A stretch of 64,000 bases of DNA from Bacteroidota bacterium (GTDB taxonomy: Bacteria > Bacteroidota > Bacteroidia > B-17B0 > Aurantibacillaceae). A model generated the notes under the pieces. It was given only the letters and a program-made list of their open reading frames with translations. It was not told the DNA's origin and did not search any database. The DNA lies in the NCBI GenBank assembly GCA_030684395.1, contig JAUXTT010000003.1:1-64000 (forward strand). The letters run 5' to 3'. The position numbers and the translations under genes are program-made. Positions 1 through 8,843 of the stretch are shown here, piece after piece (position 1 is the first letter of the stretch; the number at the start of each line of letters is the position of its first letter).

Positions 1-137
1 AGTAAATCATATTGCTGATTAGTTGCTCTCCAGCAGAGCTAATGTCCTCTTCTGATCTACGTTGCTATAATAACAATTGTTTTTTAGAAAAACACCAACT
101 ATTTTTTGCACCATTACCTATTTGAATATTCGAGAAA

Positions 138-170
138 TAAAAAAGCAGATCATATCGATCTGCTTTTTGT
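138..170. terminator. Probable bidirectional rho-independent terminator
   Basis: An 11-bp perfect stem (AAAAGCAGATC / GATCTGCTTTT) encloses a 5-base loop. T-rich tails lie on both strands, so it could end an unseen upstream plus-strand gene and the minus-strand transcript from the DMT transporter. The rest of the first 249 bases holds no gene I can support. All plus frames close quickly and no homologous peptide is recognisable. Confidence 0.7.
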
Positions 171-249
171 TTATATAACATCATAGTTTAAATCAACCGG
201 CAAAAAATCATAATAAATCAGCTTGATCAGCGTTATCTGCGTGCCATTT

Positions 250-1179
250 TCAGCTTGTCGCCTTCACCTTCTTATTGATTAACCAAATTCCAGCAAGGAT
301 AATCACGATCGCCAACAATTGCTGCCAAACTACTTTTTCATTATCAAATAATCCCCAGAATACTGCAACTATCGGAATAAGATAAGTACAGGATGATGCG
401 AAAACCGGATTTGATTTTTTTATCAATACATTAAATAAGATCACAGAGATTGCAGAGCCAACAATTGCAAGTATACTCACATAACCCAGGCTTTCCAATG
501 CTTCAGGGTTTGTTTTTAAACGATGAAAAATATCCGGCCATAAATTCATTTGGTTCTCGGCAGGTGAAAACAGATCAACTATAAATGGTGCTATGATGGC
601 AATGGTTCCTACAAAAGTAAAGGACCATACAGTTGCTGTAATAGAATTAAGATCGCTTAAGTATTTTTTAATACTGTTCACACTTATTGCATAACAAAGA
701 GTTGCAATAGCTACCATTAATGCAAACCAGATATTGTTTTTTCCTTCTTCGGTATTGGTATCAAATACAACTAAACATAAAGCTCCTAAAAAACCAATCA
801 CTACACCGGCAATTTGATTCCACTTTACTTTCATTTTGAATAAAGCAACGCCAACAATGATCGCAAATACAGGTGTCAAGGCATTTAACATTCCTGCTAA
901 AGAACTGGTGATACCTGTTTCAGCTTTGGTAAATAAAAAGGCAGGAATCAAATTTCCAAAACAACCCATTAAAATTAATCCGAACCAATATTTTTTTAGA
1001 TCAATTTTATAATGTTTGATCATAAGGGGAAGCAAAAATAAAAAGGCAATCACAATACGCATAGCAGCAACCTGCTCGCTGGTAAAGGCCTCCATACCTC
1101 GCTTCATTAAAATGAAAGAGCTTCCCCAAATTAAGGAAAGTAAAATTAGCAGGAACCATGATGAAAAATTCTTAGACAA
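250..1179 (-). CDS. EamA/DMT-family transporter
   Basis: An inner-membrane drug/metabolite transporter of the EamA (DMT) superfamily, 309 residues. It has about ten hydrophobic helices arranged as two EamA repeats, roughly residues 8-138 and 150-302. The N-terminal LIWGSSFILMKRG stretch and the GMLNALTPVFAI segment are typical of these exporters. Substrate cannot be read from the sequence; DMT members export amino acids, nucleotides or other small metabolites. It is followed at 49 bp by a small membrane protein gene upstream on the same strand. The ATG start is preceded by A/T-rich sequence and gives the usual family length. Confidence 0.9.
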   Translation of the reverse strand: MSKNFSSWFLLILLSLIWGSSFILMKRGMEAFTSEQVAAMRIVIAFLFLLPLMIKHYKIDLKKYWFGLILMGCFGNLIPAFLFTKAETGITSSLAGMLNALTPVFAIIVGVALFKMKVKWNQIAGVVIGFLGALCLVVFDTNTEEGKNNIWFALMVAIATLCYAISVNSIKKYLSDLNSITATVWSFTFVGTIAIIAPFIVDLFSPAENQMNLWPDIFHRLKTNPEALESLGYVSILAIVGSAISVILFNVLIKKSNPVFASSCTYLIPIVAVFWGLFDNEKVVWQQLLAIVIILAGIWLINKKVKATS

Positions 1180-1218
1180 TGGATTGTTTAGTTTATTGAT
1201 TATTTACTTTCGGTATCA

Positions 1219-1238
1219 ATCCCGATAGCTATCGGGAT
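1219..1238. repeat. Perfect 20-bp palindrome, dispersed family
   Basis: The sequence ATCCCGATAGCTATCGGGAT is a perfect palindrome. It recurs exactly at 37159-37178 and in degenerate form at 18943-18960 and 29121-29137. Here it overlaps the 3' end of the 82-residue membrane protein gene and supplies its TAG stop codon. Confidence 0.9.
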
Positions 1239-1477
1239 ACTTTGGGTGTGATTGTTTTTATTAAACCTACAATAGCGACTACCGCCCACATGCCTTCTAA
1301 AATTGTGAAAGGAATGGAGTGGATTAAAATACTTCCGTAGCAGGCAAGTGCCCCTCCAATTATATTAAACAGAAAAAAAGTTTTTGTATCTGCTTTCAGT
1401 AATTTTAAAGTAGCAAGAAAAAATGCTGTTAAAATGCATGTAACTCCAATGCTGCTAACAATATCTGCGTAGGTCAT
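1229..1477 (-). CDS. CBU_0592-type small membrane protein
   Basis: A small integral membrane protein of 82 residues with three predicted helices (about 5-24, 33-52 and 56-75). The pattern, with an N-terminal IGVTCILTAFFL helix, an NIIGGALACYGS helix and a C-terminal helix containing FTILEGMWAVVAIVGL, matches the CBU_0592 family of uncharacterised membrane proteins. No function is known. Its last codons and TAG stop lie in a dispersed 20-bp palindrome, so the C-terminus may have been changed by repeat insertion. It lies 49 bp upstream of the DMT transporter on the same strand and may be cotranscribed with it. Confidence 0.75.
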   Translation of the reverse strand: MTYADIVSSIGVTCILTAFFLATLKLLKADTKTFFLFNIIGGALACYGSILIHSIPFTILEGMWAVVAIVGLIKTITPKVSR

Positions 1478-1495
1478 TTGTTTTGTTTTCAGAAG

Positions 1496-1503
1496 CGAAA
1501 TTA
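1496..1503 (-). promoter_or_regulatory. Candidate -7 box for small membrane protein
   Basis: Reading the minus strand, TAATTTCG stands about 19 bases upstream of the ATG of the 82-residue gene. It is a variant of the Bacteroidota -7 element TAnnTTTG. No convincing -33 TTG was identified, so this is a weak call. Confidence 0.35.
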
Positions 1504-1525
1504 CGCATTTGTTTTATATCAAAAG

Positions 1526-1563
1526 CAAGAAAAAAGGGTTGTATCCGTTAAGAAACAACCCTT
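1526..1563 (-). terminator. Rho-independent terminator after YceI gene
   Basis: On the minus strand a 9-bp stem (AAGGGTTGT / ACAACCCTT) with a 12-base loop is followed by a TTTT-rich tail. It begins 23 bases past the YceI stop codon and lies just before the promoter region of the next gene. Confidence 0.8.
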
Positions 1564-1585
1564 GATCAATCCATCATTCTACCTA

Positions 1586-2176
1586 CTATTTTACTAATTC
1601 AATATTACTGTCAATAGTTACTTGTTCGCTAACAGCCATTCCACCTGCTTCTAATAATGTGTTCCATTTTAAACCATATTCAATGCGATTGATAGTGCCT
1701 TTTACGTTGAATCCTGTACGTGTTTTGCCCCATGGATCTTTAACTGTTTTACCGTTAGTTGTTGCAGTTAAAGTAACTTTTTTGGTTACATCTCTGATGG
1801 TTAAGTCTCCAATCAAAATATATTGACCTTTTACCTTCCCTTTTTTCATAGATGTTGACTTGAAGGTCATTTTTGGAAATTTCTCTGCATTGAAAAAATC
1901 GTCGCTTTTCAAATGTCCGTCGCGTTTATCATCGTCTGTATCAACGCTGTTTACATCAACTGAAAATTCTACCTGAGCATCAACAAAGTCAACATCTGTT
2001 TTAGTCGTTACTTTACCATCGTATACTTTAAATTTCCCTTCGGTTTCCGAAACCATCATGTGCGTTACTTTGAAGCCTAGTTTACTGTGCGCAGCATCAA
2101 CCGCCCAGTTTGTTTGTGCCATTAAAGAAGATGCCATTACTACTAATGCACCGAATGTTAATTTTATTGTTTTCAT
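1586..2176 (-). CDS. YceI family periplasmic protein
   Basis: A secreted lipocalin-like YceI-domain protein of 196 residues. A signal peptide covers about residues 1-20 (hydrophobic core ending MAQ), and the YceI beta-barrel runs from about residue 23 to the end. Typical stretches are AAHSKLGFKVTHMMVSE, KFPKMTFKSTSM and the late IGDLTIRDVTKKVTL strand. YceI proteins bind isoprenoid lipids or similar hydrophobic ligands in the periplasm; the ligand here is unknown. The gene stands alone, with its own -7-like box upstream and a clear terminator downstream. Confidence 0.93.
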   Translation of the reverse strand: MKTIKLTFGALVVMASSLMAQTNWAVDAAHSKLGFKVTHMMVSETEGKFKVYDGKVTTKTDVDFVDAQVEFSVDVNSVDTDDDKRDGHLKSDDFFNAEKFPKMTFKSTSMKKGKVKGQYILIGDLTIRDVTKKVTLTATTNGKTVKDPWGKTRTGFNVKGTINRIEYGLKWNTLLEAGGMAVSEQVTIDSNIELVK

Positions 2177-2202
2177 GTGTTTAATGTTTTGTAATTATAG
2201 AA

Positions 2203-2210
2203 CAAATGTA
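2203..2210 (-). promoter_or_regulatory. -7 box for YceI gene
   Basis: The minus strand reads TACATTTG, an exact match to the Bacteroidota TAnnTTTG element. It lies 26 bases upstream of the YceI ATG, leaving a short leader. Confidence 0.55.
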
Positions 2211-2411
2211 TGTATATAAATTAAATGTGTATACAATTAAATTGTTAAAATGTACAAAAATCCCGACTTATGAAGTTTTTAGCCGCAGATTTTCGCGGAT
2301 GACAGAGATTTAAATTTTATGAATTTGAAATGGATTAATTATATATAGAACAGAATGAAGGGTGCAAATAATTTTAATTCCAGTAATAATCCGCGAAACC
2401 CCGTGTTAATC

Positions 2412-2443
2412 CCTGCCCGAACGACTGATGGTTCAGTGAGCAG
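2412..2443. repeat. Imperfect GC-rich inverted repeat
   Basis: The arms CCTGC...GCAGG and AAC...GGTT form an interrupted stem. It belongs with the CCTGCCCG-type dispersed repeats at 2471, 3797 and 18875. The wider 2177-2462 gap also contains diverged fragments of a GCAGATTTTCGCGGAT / ATCCGCGAA inverted repeat, but no gene. Confidence 0.5.
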
Positions 2444-2462
2444 GTGCGGAAAAAGAAAAGAA

Positions 2463-3716
2463 TCACCTTACCTGCCCGTCCGTTAGGCGGGGATAACACA
2501 AAAACCATTTTCTAACGGTTTTGTTCAGTACTTCCACATTCAATTGATCGCTCGACTTGGAAATATCTTTCACTTTTCCGTCTCTGAACAAAAGGTTAAT
2601 TCCTATCTTATCTACATTGTAAATTTCGTTGGCAACACTTTTCGTAAAAACAAAATAATCAATTTCGTTATTTTTCAGATCAAATGTTTTGGCAATTTCT
2701 TTTTGCTTTTGCTTTATATAGGAACTGCTAAATTCTTTGTTTTGAATTTCAATTTTGTAAAGTGTGCGGTCGATCATACATTTACATAAGTAACTGAGGA
2801 TTTTATCCTCATGTGTACTCCACACTTTGATAGCACCAAATATATCGTAATCATCCAATTGGGCAAATAACTCAATTAGTTTGGGATCCTGAGCAAAATC
2901 TTTTTTACCACATTTGTTATACAGGAAATAGCGTAAAGCCGGTGAACAAAATAATTCAATTTTTTTTGTAGCAAGTTCTTTAGCCCTTTGCAAGATCTTT
3001 ACCAGCATATTCTCTGCCGATAAAACCGTTTTATGCAAATATACCTGCCAGTACATCAATCTTCTTGCAATGATAAATTTCTCAATGCTGTAAATTCCTT
3101 TTTCTTCGATTACCAGTTGGTTCTTACGAACGTTCAGCATTTTTATAATACGATCGCTGCTTATTACACCTTCTGAAACGCCGGTAAAAAAACTATCACG
3201 TTTCAAATAATCCAAACGATCCATGTCCAGTTGACTGGACACTAACTGGTGAAGAAATTTTTTTGGATGTTTATCATTAAATACTTTTATAGCTAAGCTT
3301 AACTTACCTTCAAATTCCTGATTTAACTTTTTCATCAGCATAGCAGAAATATCTTCATGGCTTACACCGCTAACGATGGTATGTTCCAATGCATGAGAAA
3401 AAGGGCCATGTCCTATATCGTGTAAAAGAATAGCAATAATAGTAGCTTCCTCTTCCTGTTCGTTAATTTGCACGCCTTTACTTTGCAGTACTTTTATGGC
3501 TTCCACCATCAACCACATAGCACCGATAGCATGGTGAAAACGGGTATGTAAAGCTCCGGGGTAAACCAAATTAGTCATGCCCAATTGTTTGATCCGTCTT
3601 AATCGCTGAAAGTATGCATGATTAATGAGATCGTAGATCAGATCATTTGGAATGGTTACAAAACCATAGATTGGATCGTTTATTATTTTACGTTTATTTA
3701 AGACCTTCTTCATCAT
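2463..3716 (-). CDS. HD-domain phosphohydrolase
   Basis: A cytoplasmic HD-superfamily metal-dependent phosphohydrolase of 417 residues, in the group related to dGTP triphosphohydrolases and YdhJ-like proteins. The metal-binding pattern is visible: H57 or H61/H62, the HD doublet at 99-100 in LLHDIGHGPFSHALEH, and the later Asp in LDMDRLDYLKRD (164-169). The N-terminal KIINDPIYGFVTIP opening is typical. Substrate is unknown, although nucleotides or phosphoesters are likely for the family. The last ten residues, YPRLTDGQVR and the stop, are encoded by a dispersed GC-rich repeat, so the original C-terminus may have been replaced. A second Met directly follows the first and either could start the protein. 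Confidence 0.88.
   Translation of the reverse strand: MMKKVLNKRKIINDPIYGFVTIPNDLIYDLINHAYFQRLRRIKQLGMTNLVYPGALHTRFHHAIGAMWLMVEAIKVLQSKGVQINEQEEEATIIAILLHDIGHGPFSHALEHTIVSGVSHEDISAMLMKKLNQEFEGKLSLAIKVFNDKHPKKFLHQLVSSQLDMDRLDYLKRDSFFTGVSEGVISSDRIIKMLNVRKNQLVIEEKGIYSIEKFIIARRLMYWQVYLHKTVLSAENMLVKILQRAKELATKKIELFCSPALRYFLYNKCGKKDFAQDPKLIELFAQLDDYDIFGAIKVWSTHEDKILSYLCKCMIDRTLYKIEIQNKEFSSSYIKQKQKEIAKTFDLKNNEIDYFVFTKSVANEIYNVDKIGINLLFRDGKVKDISKSSDQLNVEVLNKTVRKWFLCYPRLTDGQVR
2471..2492. repeat. Dispersed GC-rich repeat CCTGCCCGTCCGTTAGGCGG
   Basis: A short imperfect inverted repeat related to copies at 3797-3820 and 18875-18897. It lies within the 3' end of the HD-domain gene and encodes its C-terminal residues. 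Confidence 0.7.
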
Positions 3717-3734
3717 AATAAAATCTAACTAATA

Positions 3735-3905
3735 ATTTTTAAAACATATGGGCACATAGAGCAATTTGTTTTTCACGTGTTAGAATGCAGATGCTTCCTG
3801 CCCGTTCCGTTAAGGCGAGCGCTTTGCACATAACTGTTTATATGCAAAACATGGTTTCTATCTTTAACTTTTATCAAAAACATTTCTATGCAACTATGTG
3901 GTTAA
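3735..3905. repeat. Intergenic long inverted repeat with internal GC module
   Basis: The ends are roughly complementary: AAAACATATGGGCACATAG near 3738 and CTATGCAACTATGTGGTT near 3885. The interior carries a copy of the CCTGCCCGTTCCGTTAAGGCG module at 3797-3820. No gene is present. The structure looks like nested dispersed repeats rather than a simple terminator. Confidence 0.5.
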
Positions 3906-3920
3906 ATTTTCTATTTACTT

Positions 3921-4544
3921 TTAATAAAAACTAAATCCAATACTCACTCCGCCCCAGGCAAATTTTGTTGAGAAAGGAATGGAAGTTTTGGTGGTTTCTG
4001 TTCCATCATAAAATTCTTTTTCCTTATTTAATAAATAAATAACAGGAGTATATCCAACTCTCACAACTAAGCCACCATCAGGACTTTCGTATCGGTATCC
4101 AATGCGTGGAAGAATTGCCGGTCCTGTACGTTGAAATTTATAGATGTGGTCGGTGTAAGTTCTCGTTGTGTCACTTCCTAAAATAAAGTAATTCACAGAT
4201 TGATAGGTTTGCTTATAATATTTATAGTGATAAGTTGCACCAATTCCCCATTCAATGTGATGTTCACGTGCTCCTGTAAATGCAATGTACTCAATGTTTC
4301 CGGAAATTATAGTAGGTGAATTCTTGCCAAGAAAATCAACAAAATACCCCGAACCGAAACGTAAACCTTGCTTTAGCCCATGATCTCTATAAAGATATTC
4401 GTAATTGAGAGCAGCTCCTAAACTATTACCATATATTTCTGCGTAAACAGCTTTTCTGTTATACACTACATTGCCAAAGAACTGAGCTTTTGCGGAAATG
4501 CAGAGTAATTGAATAAATAGAATTGAAAAGAATATTTTTTTCAT
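3921..4544 (-). CDS. Secreted beta-barrel-like protein, unknown
   Basis: A 207-residue protein with a signal peptide (about 1-20, ending AKAQ). The remainder alternates aromatic and polar residues in short strands (NVVYNRKAVYAEIYGNSLGA, RHHIEW-type strands) and ends in GVSIGFSFY, with a terminal aromatic residue as in outer-membrane barrels. I infer a small outer-membrane beta-barrel; no family name is certain. It follows the antiporter by 17 bases on the same strand and is probably cotranscribed with it. Confidence 0.7.
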   Translation of the reverse strand: MKKIFFSILFIQLLCISAKAQFFGNVVYNRKAVYAEIYGNSLGAALNYEYLYRDHGLKQGLRFGSGYFVDFLGKNSPTIISGNIEYIAFTGAREHHIEWGIGATYHYKYYKQTYQSVNYFILGSDTTRTYTDHIYKFQRTGPAILPRIGYRYESPDGGLVVRVGYTPVIYLLNKEKEFYDGTETTKTSIPFSTKFAWGGVSIGFSFY

Positions 4545-4561
4545 TTACTATCGTTTTACTT

Positions 4562-6733
4562 TTATTTTTCGGTGTTGTCTTTTTTAAAGATACCGGTAAT
4601 TTTATCTTTTACTTTGATAATCTTATCCAGATTTTCCTGAACAGTAACAGAAGAGACGTCGTTGTATTGATTTCCTGATAAGCTTTCTACCGATTCAGGA
4701 TACATTACCATAAAGCTGCAGTACTCGAAACTTTTGTGAAGCTCTTTTGGTAAATTATCAATATGATAATCGTGTGATACTGTTTGTTTTCTTGAACTCA
4801 GTATCACATACAACTCATCATTGTTATGATGGTTATCTAAGAAACTCATTTCTTCGAACGATTCAACCGGCATGTATTTATACATATCGAAAGTTTTATC
4901 GTTGATGTTAATTTGGAATTGTCCAATTGTTTTTTGCTCCCCGTAAACAAATATACTATTTCCCACTTGTTTCAGGATCCGATTTATTTTCAGGCAAGTT
5001 CGTTTAAAATTTTTCTCTAATTCAGCGTTGGGAGTAAATACAACAATTACATTTTTAAATGAATTGAAAGGTTGAAGTATTTTTGATACAACTACGAGTT
5101 GATCGGTTTTGCTTACCAATTGCTCGGCCTTAGATCCAAATACCCAACCGGAAGAGTTGGGAGTTGTTTGATAGCCCAGCACAATATCAGAAATCGCATA
5201 AGCTTTTGCTGTACGAACAATTCCATCAATAATATTTAAATCTACCTTTCGAAGGATCTCCACTTTTTTATCTAATGCCGTTATCTGGTCAACAATTCCT
5301 TCCAGCATTTTTTTGGAACCATGTAAGTTTATACTTGCATTGCTGTCATCTTCTACAATAGAAAGCGGGAACAGAGCCTCGTGGGAACGCTGATTTTTTA
5401 TTAATAAAGCAAGTTCTATTAACCTGCTTACATTATCAGGATTGGTAATAGGAACCAAAATTCTTTCCGGACGCTTTTCTGTTTTAGTATCATCTTTGTC
5501 TTTTTCGGCAATTGCCAGTTTCCGGGCTGCCCTTTCGGTAACAAATGAGCTCACTAAACATGTAATCAAGATTAGTATGATGGTTCCGTTGATCACATTT
5601 TTATCAAACAGTCCAATGTCATACCCAACTTTGATAACAGCAAGTGTTGCGGCTGCATGTGAGGCACTTAAACCGAAAATTATACGGGTTTCGTTCTTAC
5701 TTAATTTGTAGATCCATCCTGTGATTTTTGCTGCAAAATATTTGGTAATTAATGCTACACCACTCAAAACACCTGCAAAAATAAGGGCGCCGCTTCCACT
5801 GAAAAATAGTTTGATATCTACGAGCATCCCTGCACTTATCAAAAAGAAGGGAATGAATAAAGTGTTTCCAATAAAAACGACACGATTCATCAATACCGAA
5901 TTATGTGGTATAACTCTGTTAAGCGCCAAACCGGCAAGGAATGCACCAATGATAGGTTCTACACCTGCAACTTCAGCAGCAAATGCAGAGAGAAAAACAA
6001 CGGCTAAAACATAAATGTATTGAGAACCACCTTGTCCTTCCATATTTCTGAAGAACCAACGGGTAACAATGGGTAGAATATATAAACACCCTAAAATCAA
6101 TGTCGCTAAAAGTAAAATGGTCTTTAGCCAAAACATTGGACTTAACTCATTCTTCACTACATTGGTGATGATGCCTAAAAGGATCAGAACAGCTGTATCT
6201 GTAATGATTGTACCTCCAAAGGTTAATTGCACAGCCCGGTTTTTTACAACCCCCATGCTGCTTACAATAGGATAACTAAGTAAGGTGTGAGTAGAAAACA
6301 TGCTTGCAAGTAGCACCGATGCCCAAAATGGAAAATGGAATACATACATGCACACGAAGTAACCAATGATAATGGGAATGAAAAAAGTTAGCGCTCCAAA
6401 TACAAAACTCTTGGATCTGTTTTGCCGAAACTCCTGCATGTCAATCTCCAAACCTGCAAGGAACATAATGTACAATAAACCTGTTTTACTAAAGAGCTCA
6501 AAACTGGTGGTTTTATCAATAAGGTGAAAAGTATTAGGACCAATAATAACACCGGCCAAAATGAGTCCTATAATGCCCGGAATTTTAATGCGTTTGAAAA
6601 TGAGAGGTGCAAATAAAATAATGATGAGTACAACCGAGAGAATAAGCACGGGATTGGTAAAAGGAATCTGTCCTTTCAAAAAATATTTCACCCAATCAAT
6701 AAAATTTTGGATAGCCTCTCCCATACCAAGCAA
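4562..6733 (-). CDS. Cation:proton antiporter with C-terminal UspA-like region
   Basis: A CPA2-type monovalent cation:proton antiporter of 723 residues in the inner membrane. Residues about 28-405 form 12 or so helices of the Na_H_Exchanger fold, with FAPLIFKRIKIPGIIGLILAG at the start and AGLEIDMQEFR in the first repeat. Residues about 420-560 resemble a universal stress domain (ERILVPITNPDNVSRLIELAL ... DIVLGYQ), and about 560-700 is a cytoplasmic regulatory tail. It likely exports Na+ or K+ in exchange for H+; ion choice is not visible. The start could also be M4. It is divergent from rfbA. Confidence 0.9.
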   Translation of the reverse strand: MLGMGEAIQNFIDWVKYFLKGQIPFTNPVLILSVVLIIILFAPLIFKRIKIPGIIGLILAGVIIGPNTFHLIDKTTSFELFSKTGLLYIMFLAGLEIDMQEFRQNRSKSFVFGALTFFIPIIIGYFVCMYVFHFPFWASVLLASMFSTHTLLSYPIVSSMGVVKNRAVQLTFGGTIITDTAVLILLGIITNVVKNELSPMFWLKTILLLATLILGCLYILPIVTRWFFRNMEGQGGSQYIYVLAVVFLSAFAAEVAGVEPIIGAFLAGLALNRVIPHNSVLMNRVVFIGNTLFIPFFLISAGMLVDIKLFFSGSGALIFAGVLSGVALITKYFAAKITGWIYKLSKNETRIIFGLSASHAAATLAVIKVGYDIGLFDKNVINGTIILILITCLVSSFVTERAARKLAIAEKDKDDTKTEKRPERILVPITNPDNVSRLIELALLIKNQRSHEALFPLSIVEDDSNASINLHGSKKMLEGIVDQITALDKKVEILRKVDLNIIDGIVRTAKAYAISDIVLGYQTTPNSSGWVFGSKAEQLVSKTDQLVVVSKILQPFNSFKNVIVVFTPNAELEKNFKRTCLKINRILKQVGNSIFVYGEQKTIGQFQININDKTFDMYKYMPVESFEEMSFLDNHHNNDELYVILSSRKQTVSHDYHIDNLPKELHKSFEYCSFMVMYPESVESLSGNQYNDVSSVTVQENLDKIIKVKDKITGIFKKDNTEK

Positions 6734-6804
6734 AGGTATGAAAAGGAATGGAAGTTTTGAGCAAATTAGCCTTCCTATAGATGATTAGTTTATCGAATTT
6801 TCTT

Positions 6805-6812
6805 TACCTTCA
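6805..6812 (+). promoter_or_regulatory. Weak -7-like element before rfbA
   Basis: TACCTTCA stands 27 bases before the rfbA ATG in the 105-base divergent region. It only partly matches TAnnTTTG, so the call rests on position. Confidence 0.3.
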
Positions 6813-6838
6813 CCTTCTCAATTTCAATCAAAAAAAGC

Positions 6839-7702
6839 ATGAAAGGAATTATTTTAGCAGGAGGGTCAGGTACACGCCTACATCCACTTACTCTGGCAAC
6901 AAGTAAACAAATGATGCCGGTATACGATAAACCAATGATCTATTACCCATTGTCGGTATTGATGATGTCGGGAATTCGTGAAATATTGATCATCTCCACA
7001 CCTCATGATCTTCCAAATTTTGAAAGACTTTTGGGTGATGGTTCTTCTTTGGGTTGTAAATTTTCGTATTGTGTACAGGAAGTTCCAAACGGACTTGCTC
7101 AGGCATTTGTGTTGGGAGAAAAATTCATAGGAAATGATAAGGTTGCTCTAATATTAGGTGATAATATTTTTTACGGAGTAGGAATGGGTCGTATGTTACA
7201 AAAACTGAACGATCCTACAGGAGGTGTTGTGTTTGCATATCACGTAAGCGATCCCGAAAGATACGGAGTTGTTGATTTTGATGAAAATAATAAAGTTTTA
7301 TCTATTGAGGAAAAACCTGCACATCCAAAATCAAATTACGCAGTTCCGGGTTTGTATTTTTACGATAATAGTGTTGTTGAGATAGCAAAGAATCTAAAAC
7401 CAAGTCCGCGTGGTGAATACGAAATAACTGATGTGAACAAAGAATACCTGAAACGTGGAAACTTAAGCGTAAGTATTTTGGACAGAGGTACTGCATGGTT
7501 AGATACAGGAACTTTTGCTTCTTTAATGCAAGCTGGGCAGTTTGTTCAGGTTATTGAAGAACGTCAGGGTTTAAAAATAGGCTGTATAGAAGAAGTTGCT
7601 TTTAAAATGGGATACATTGATAAAGCACAATTAAAGAAAGTTGCTGAACCCCTTACCAAAAGCGGATATGGAACTTATCTGCTTAAGTTAACTGAACACT
7701 AA
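6839..7702 (+). CDS. rfbA: Glucose-1-phosphate thymidylyltransferase
   Basis: RfbA/RmlA, 287 residues. It joins glucose-1-phosphate to dTTP, giving dTDP-glucose, the first step towards dTDP-rhamnose and related sugars. The nucleotide-binding signature [11 protein letters not shown] is at 8-18. The metal-binding Asp lies in [11 protein letters not shown] near 107, the sugar-binding EEKP segment is near 156, and the late GTAWLDTG motif is present. Length matches the family. No rfbB, rfbC or rfbD is adjacent; instead a prenyl synthetase follows by 21 bases, so the remaining pathway genes must be elsewhere. Confidence 0.96.
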   Translation: MKGIILAGGSGTRLHPLTLATSKQMMPVYDKPMIYYPLSVLMMSGIREILIISTPHDLPNFERLLGDGSSLGCKFSYCVQEVPNGLAQAFVLGEKFIGNDKVALILGDNIFYGVGMGRMLQKLNDPTGGVVFAYHVSDPERYGVVDFDENNKVLSIEEKPAHPKSNYAVPGLYFYDNSVVEIAKNLKPSPRGEYEITDVNKEYLKRGNLSVSILDRGTAWLDTGTFASLMQAGQFVQVIEERQGLKIGCIEEVAFKMGYIDKAQLKKVAEPLTKSGYGTYLLKLTEH

Positions 7703-7723
7703 ATTTAAACCAATATTGAATTA

Positions 7724-8704
7724 GTGGAGACATATACTCAATTATATAATTTATTAAATAAGTCATTAAGTGAGTTAAATGATTCGTTTGATAAACATCC
7801 AAAAGAATTATATGATCCACAAAAATACATCCTTTCATTGGGAGGGAAACGTATTCGACCTTTATTAACTCTCATTGGAGCAGATCTGTTTAATTGTGAT
7901 CCAGGGAAAGCAATTCACGCTGCACATGCTGTTGAACTCTTTCATAATTTTTCGTTGATCCATGATGATATTATGGATAACGCGCCTTTACGTAGAGGTA
8001 ATGCAACCGTCCATGAAAAATGGAACACCAATATCGCTATACTCAGTGGAGATGCAATGCTGGTAAAAGCTTATCAGGAATTAAATAAATGTGAAGCGTG
8101 TTTTTTACCACAACTCTTACAATTATTCAATCAAACGGCAATTGAAGTGTGCGAGGGGCAGCAATTGGATATGAATTTTGAAACTCTGGATGAAGTTGCA
8201 ATTGAAGACTATGTTCGTATGATAGGATTAAAAACCGCTGTATTACTTGGTTGTAGTTTGCAAATGGGATCTATCATAGCGGGAGCAGATGACCAGTCTC
8301 AACAACATATTTATAATTTCGGGAAAGAAATTGGAGTTGCTTTTCAGTTGAAAGATGATATTCTCGATGTATATGGTAACTCAGAAAAAGTAGGCAAGCA
8401 AACCGGAGGCGATATTATTTCCAATAAAAAAACTTTTTTGCTTTTGAAAAGTTTAGAATTGGCCAACAAGGAACAAAGGCATGAATTGAATTTTTGGCTA
8501 ACAAAAATTGATTTTGACAAAAATGAAAAGATTAGTTCAGTAAAAAATATTTTTGATCAATTAAATATTGAAACGATTAGCGAAAAAGAAATGAGTAAAC
8601 ATTATTCTTCTGCTTTAGCAAATTTGAGAAGTATTGATTGCAATCATCAAAAAAAGAATCAGCTCTTTAGTTTTGCCGAAAGCCTTATAGAACGTGAATT
8701 TTAA
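7724..8704 (+). CDS. Polyprenyl (isoprenoid) diphosphate synthase
   Basis: A trans-isoprenyl diphosphate synthase of 326 residues that condenses isopentenyl diphosphate onto allylic diphosphates. Both aspartate-rich motifs are intact: DDIMD at 81-85 followed by NAPLRRG, and DDILD at 211-215. The GGKRIRP phosphate-binding stretch is at 40-46. Small residues ahead of the first motif leave the chain length open; products could be farnesyl, geranylgeranyl or longer. The start is GTG, 21 bases after rfbA, with no nearer ATG giving full length. Likely cotranscribed with rfbA. Confidence 0.93.
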   Translation: METYTQLYNLLNKSLSELNDSFDKHPKELYDPQKYILSLGGKRIRPLLTLIGADLFNCDPGKAIHAAHAVELFHNFSLIHDDIMDNAPLRRGNATVHEKWNTNIAILSGDAMLVKAYQELNKCEACFLPQLLQLFNQTAIEVCEGQQLDMNFETLDEVAIEDYVRMIGLKTAVLLGCSLQMGSIIAGADDQSQQHIYNFGKEIGVAFQLKDDILDVYGNSEKVGKQTGGDIISNKKTFLLLKSLELANKEQRHELNFWLTKIDFDKNEKISSVKNIFDQLNIETISEKEMSKHYSSALANLRSIDCNHQKKNQLFSFAESLIEREF

Positions 8705-8817
8705 CATTTGACCTTCACTATAATTTCCTTCGTGTGTTAATTTCCTATGTTAACTCAGTGCTAAAACAGTTTAGGTATATTCCTCAGCATTTTTAGGGTA
8801 AATCCGCCTAAATATTT

Positions 8818-8825
8818 TATTTTTG
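8818..8825 (+). promoter_or_regulatory. -7 box before adhesin operon
   Basis: TATTTTTG matches TAnnTTTG exactly and lies 18 bases before ATG 8844. This also argues against the upstream in-frame TTG at 8823 as the start. No clear -33 TTG at the usual spacing was found. Confidence 0.5.
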
Positions 8826-8843
8826 TTATCTAACAAAGCGAAA

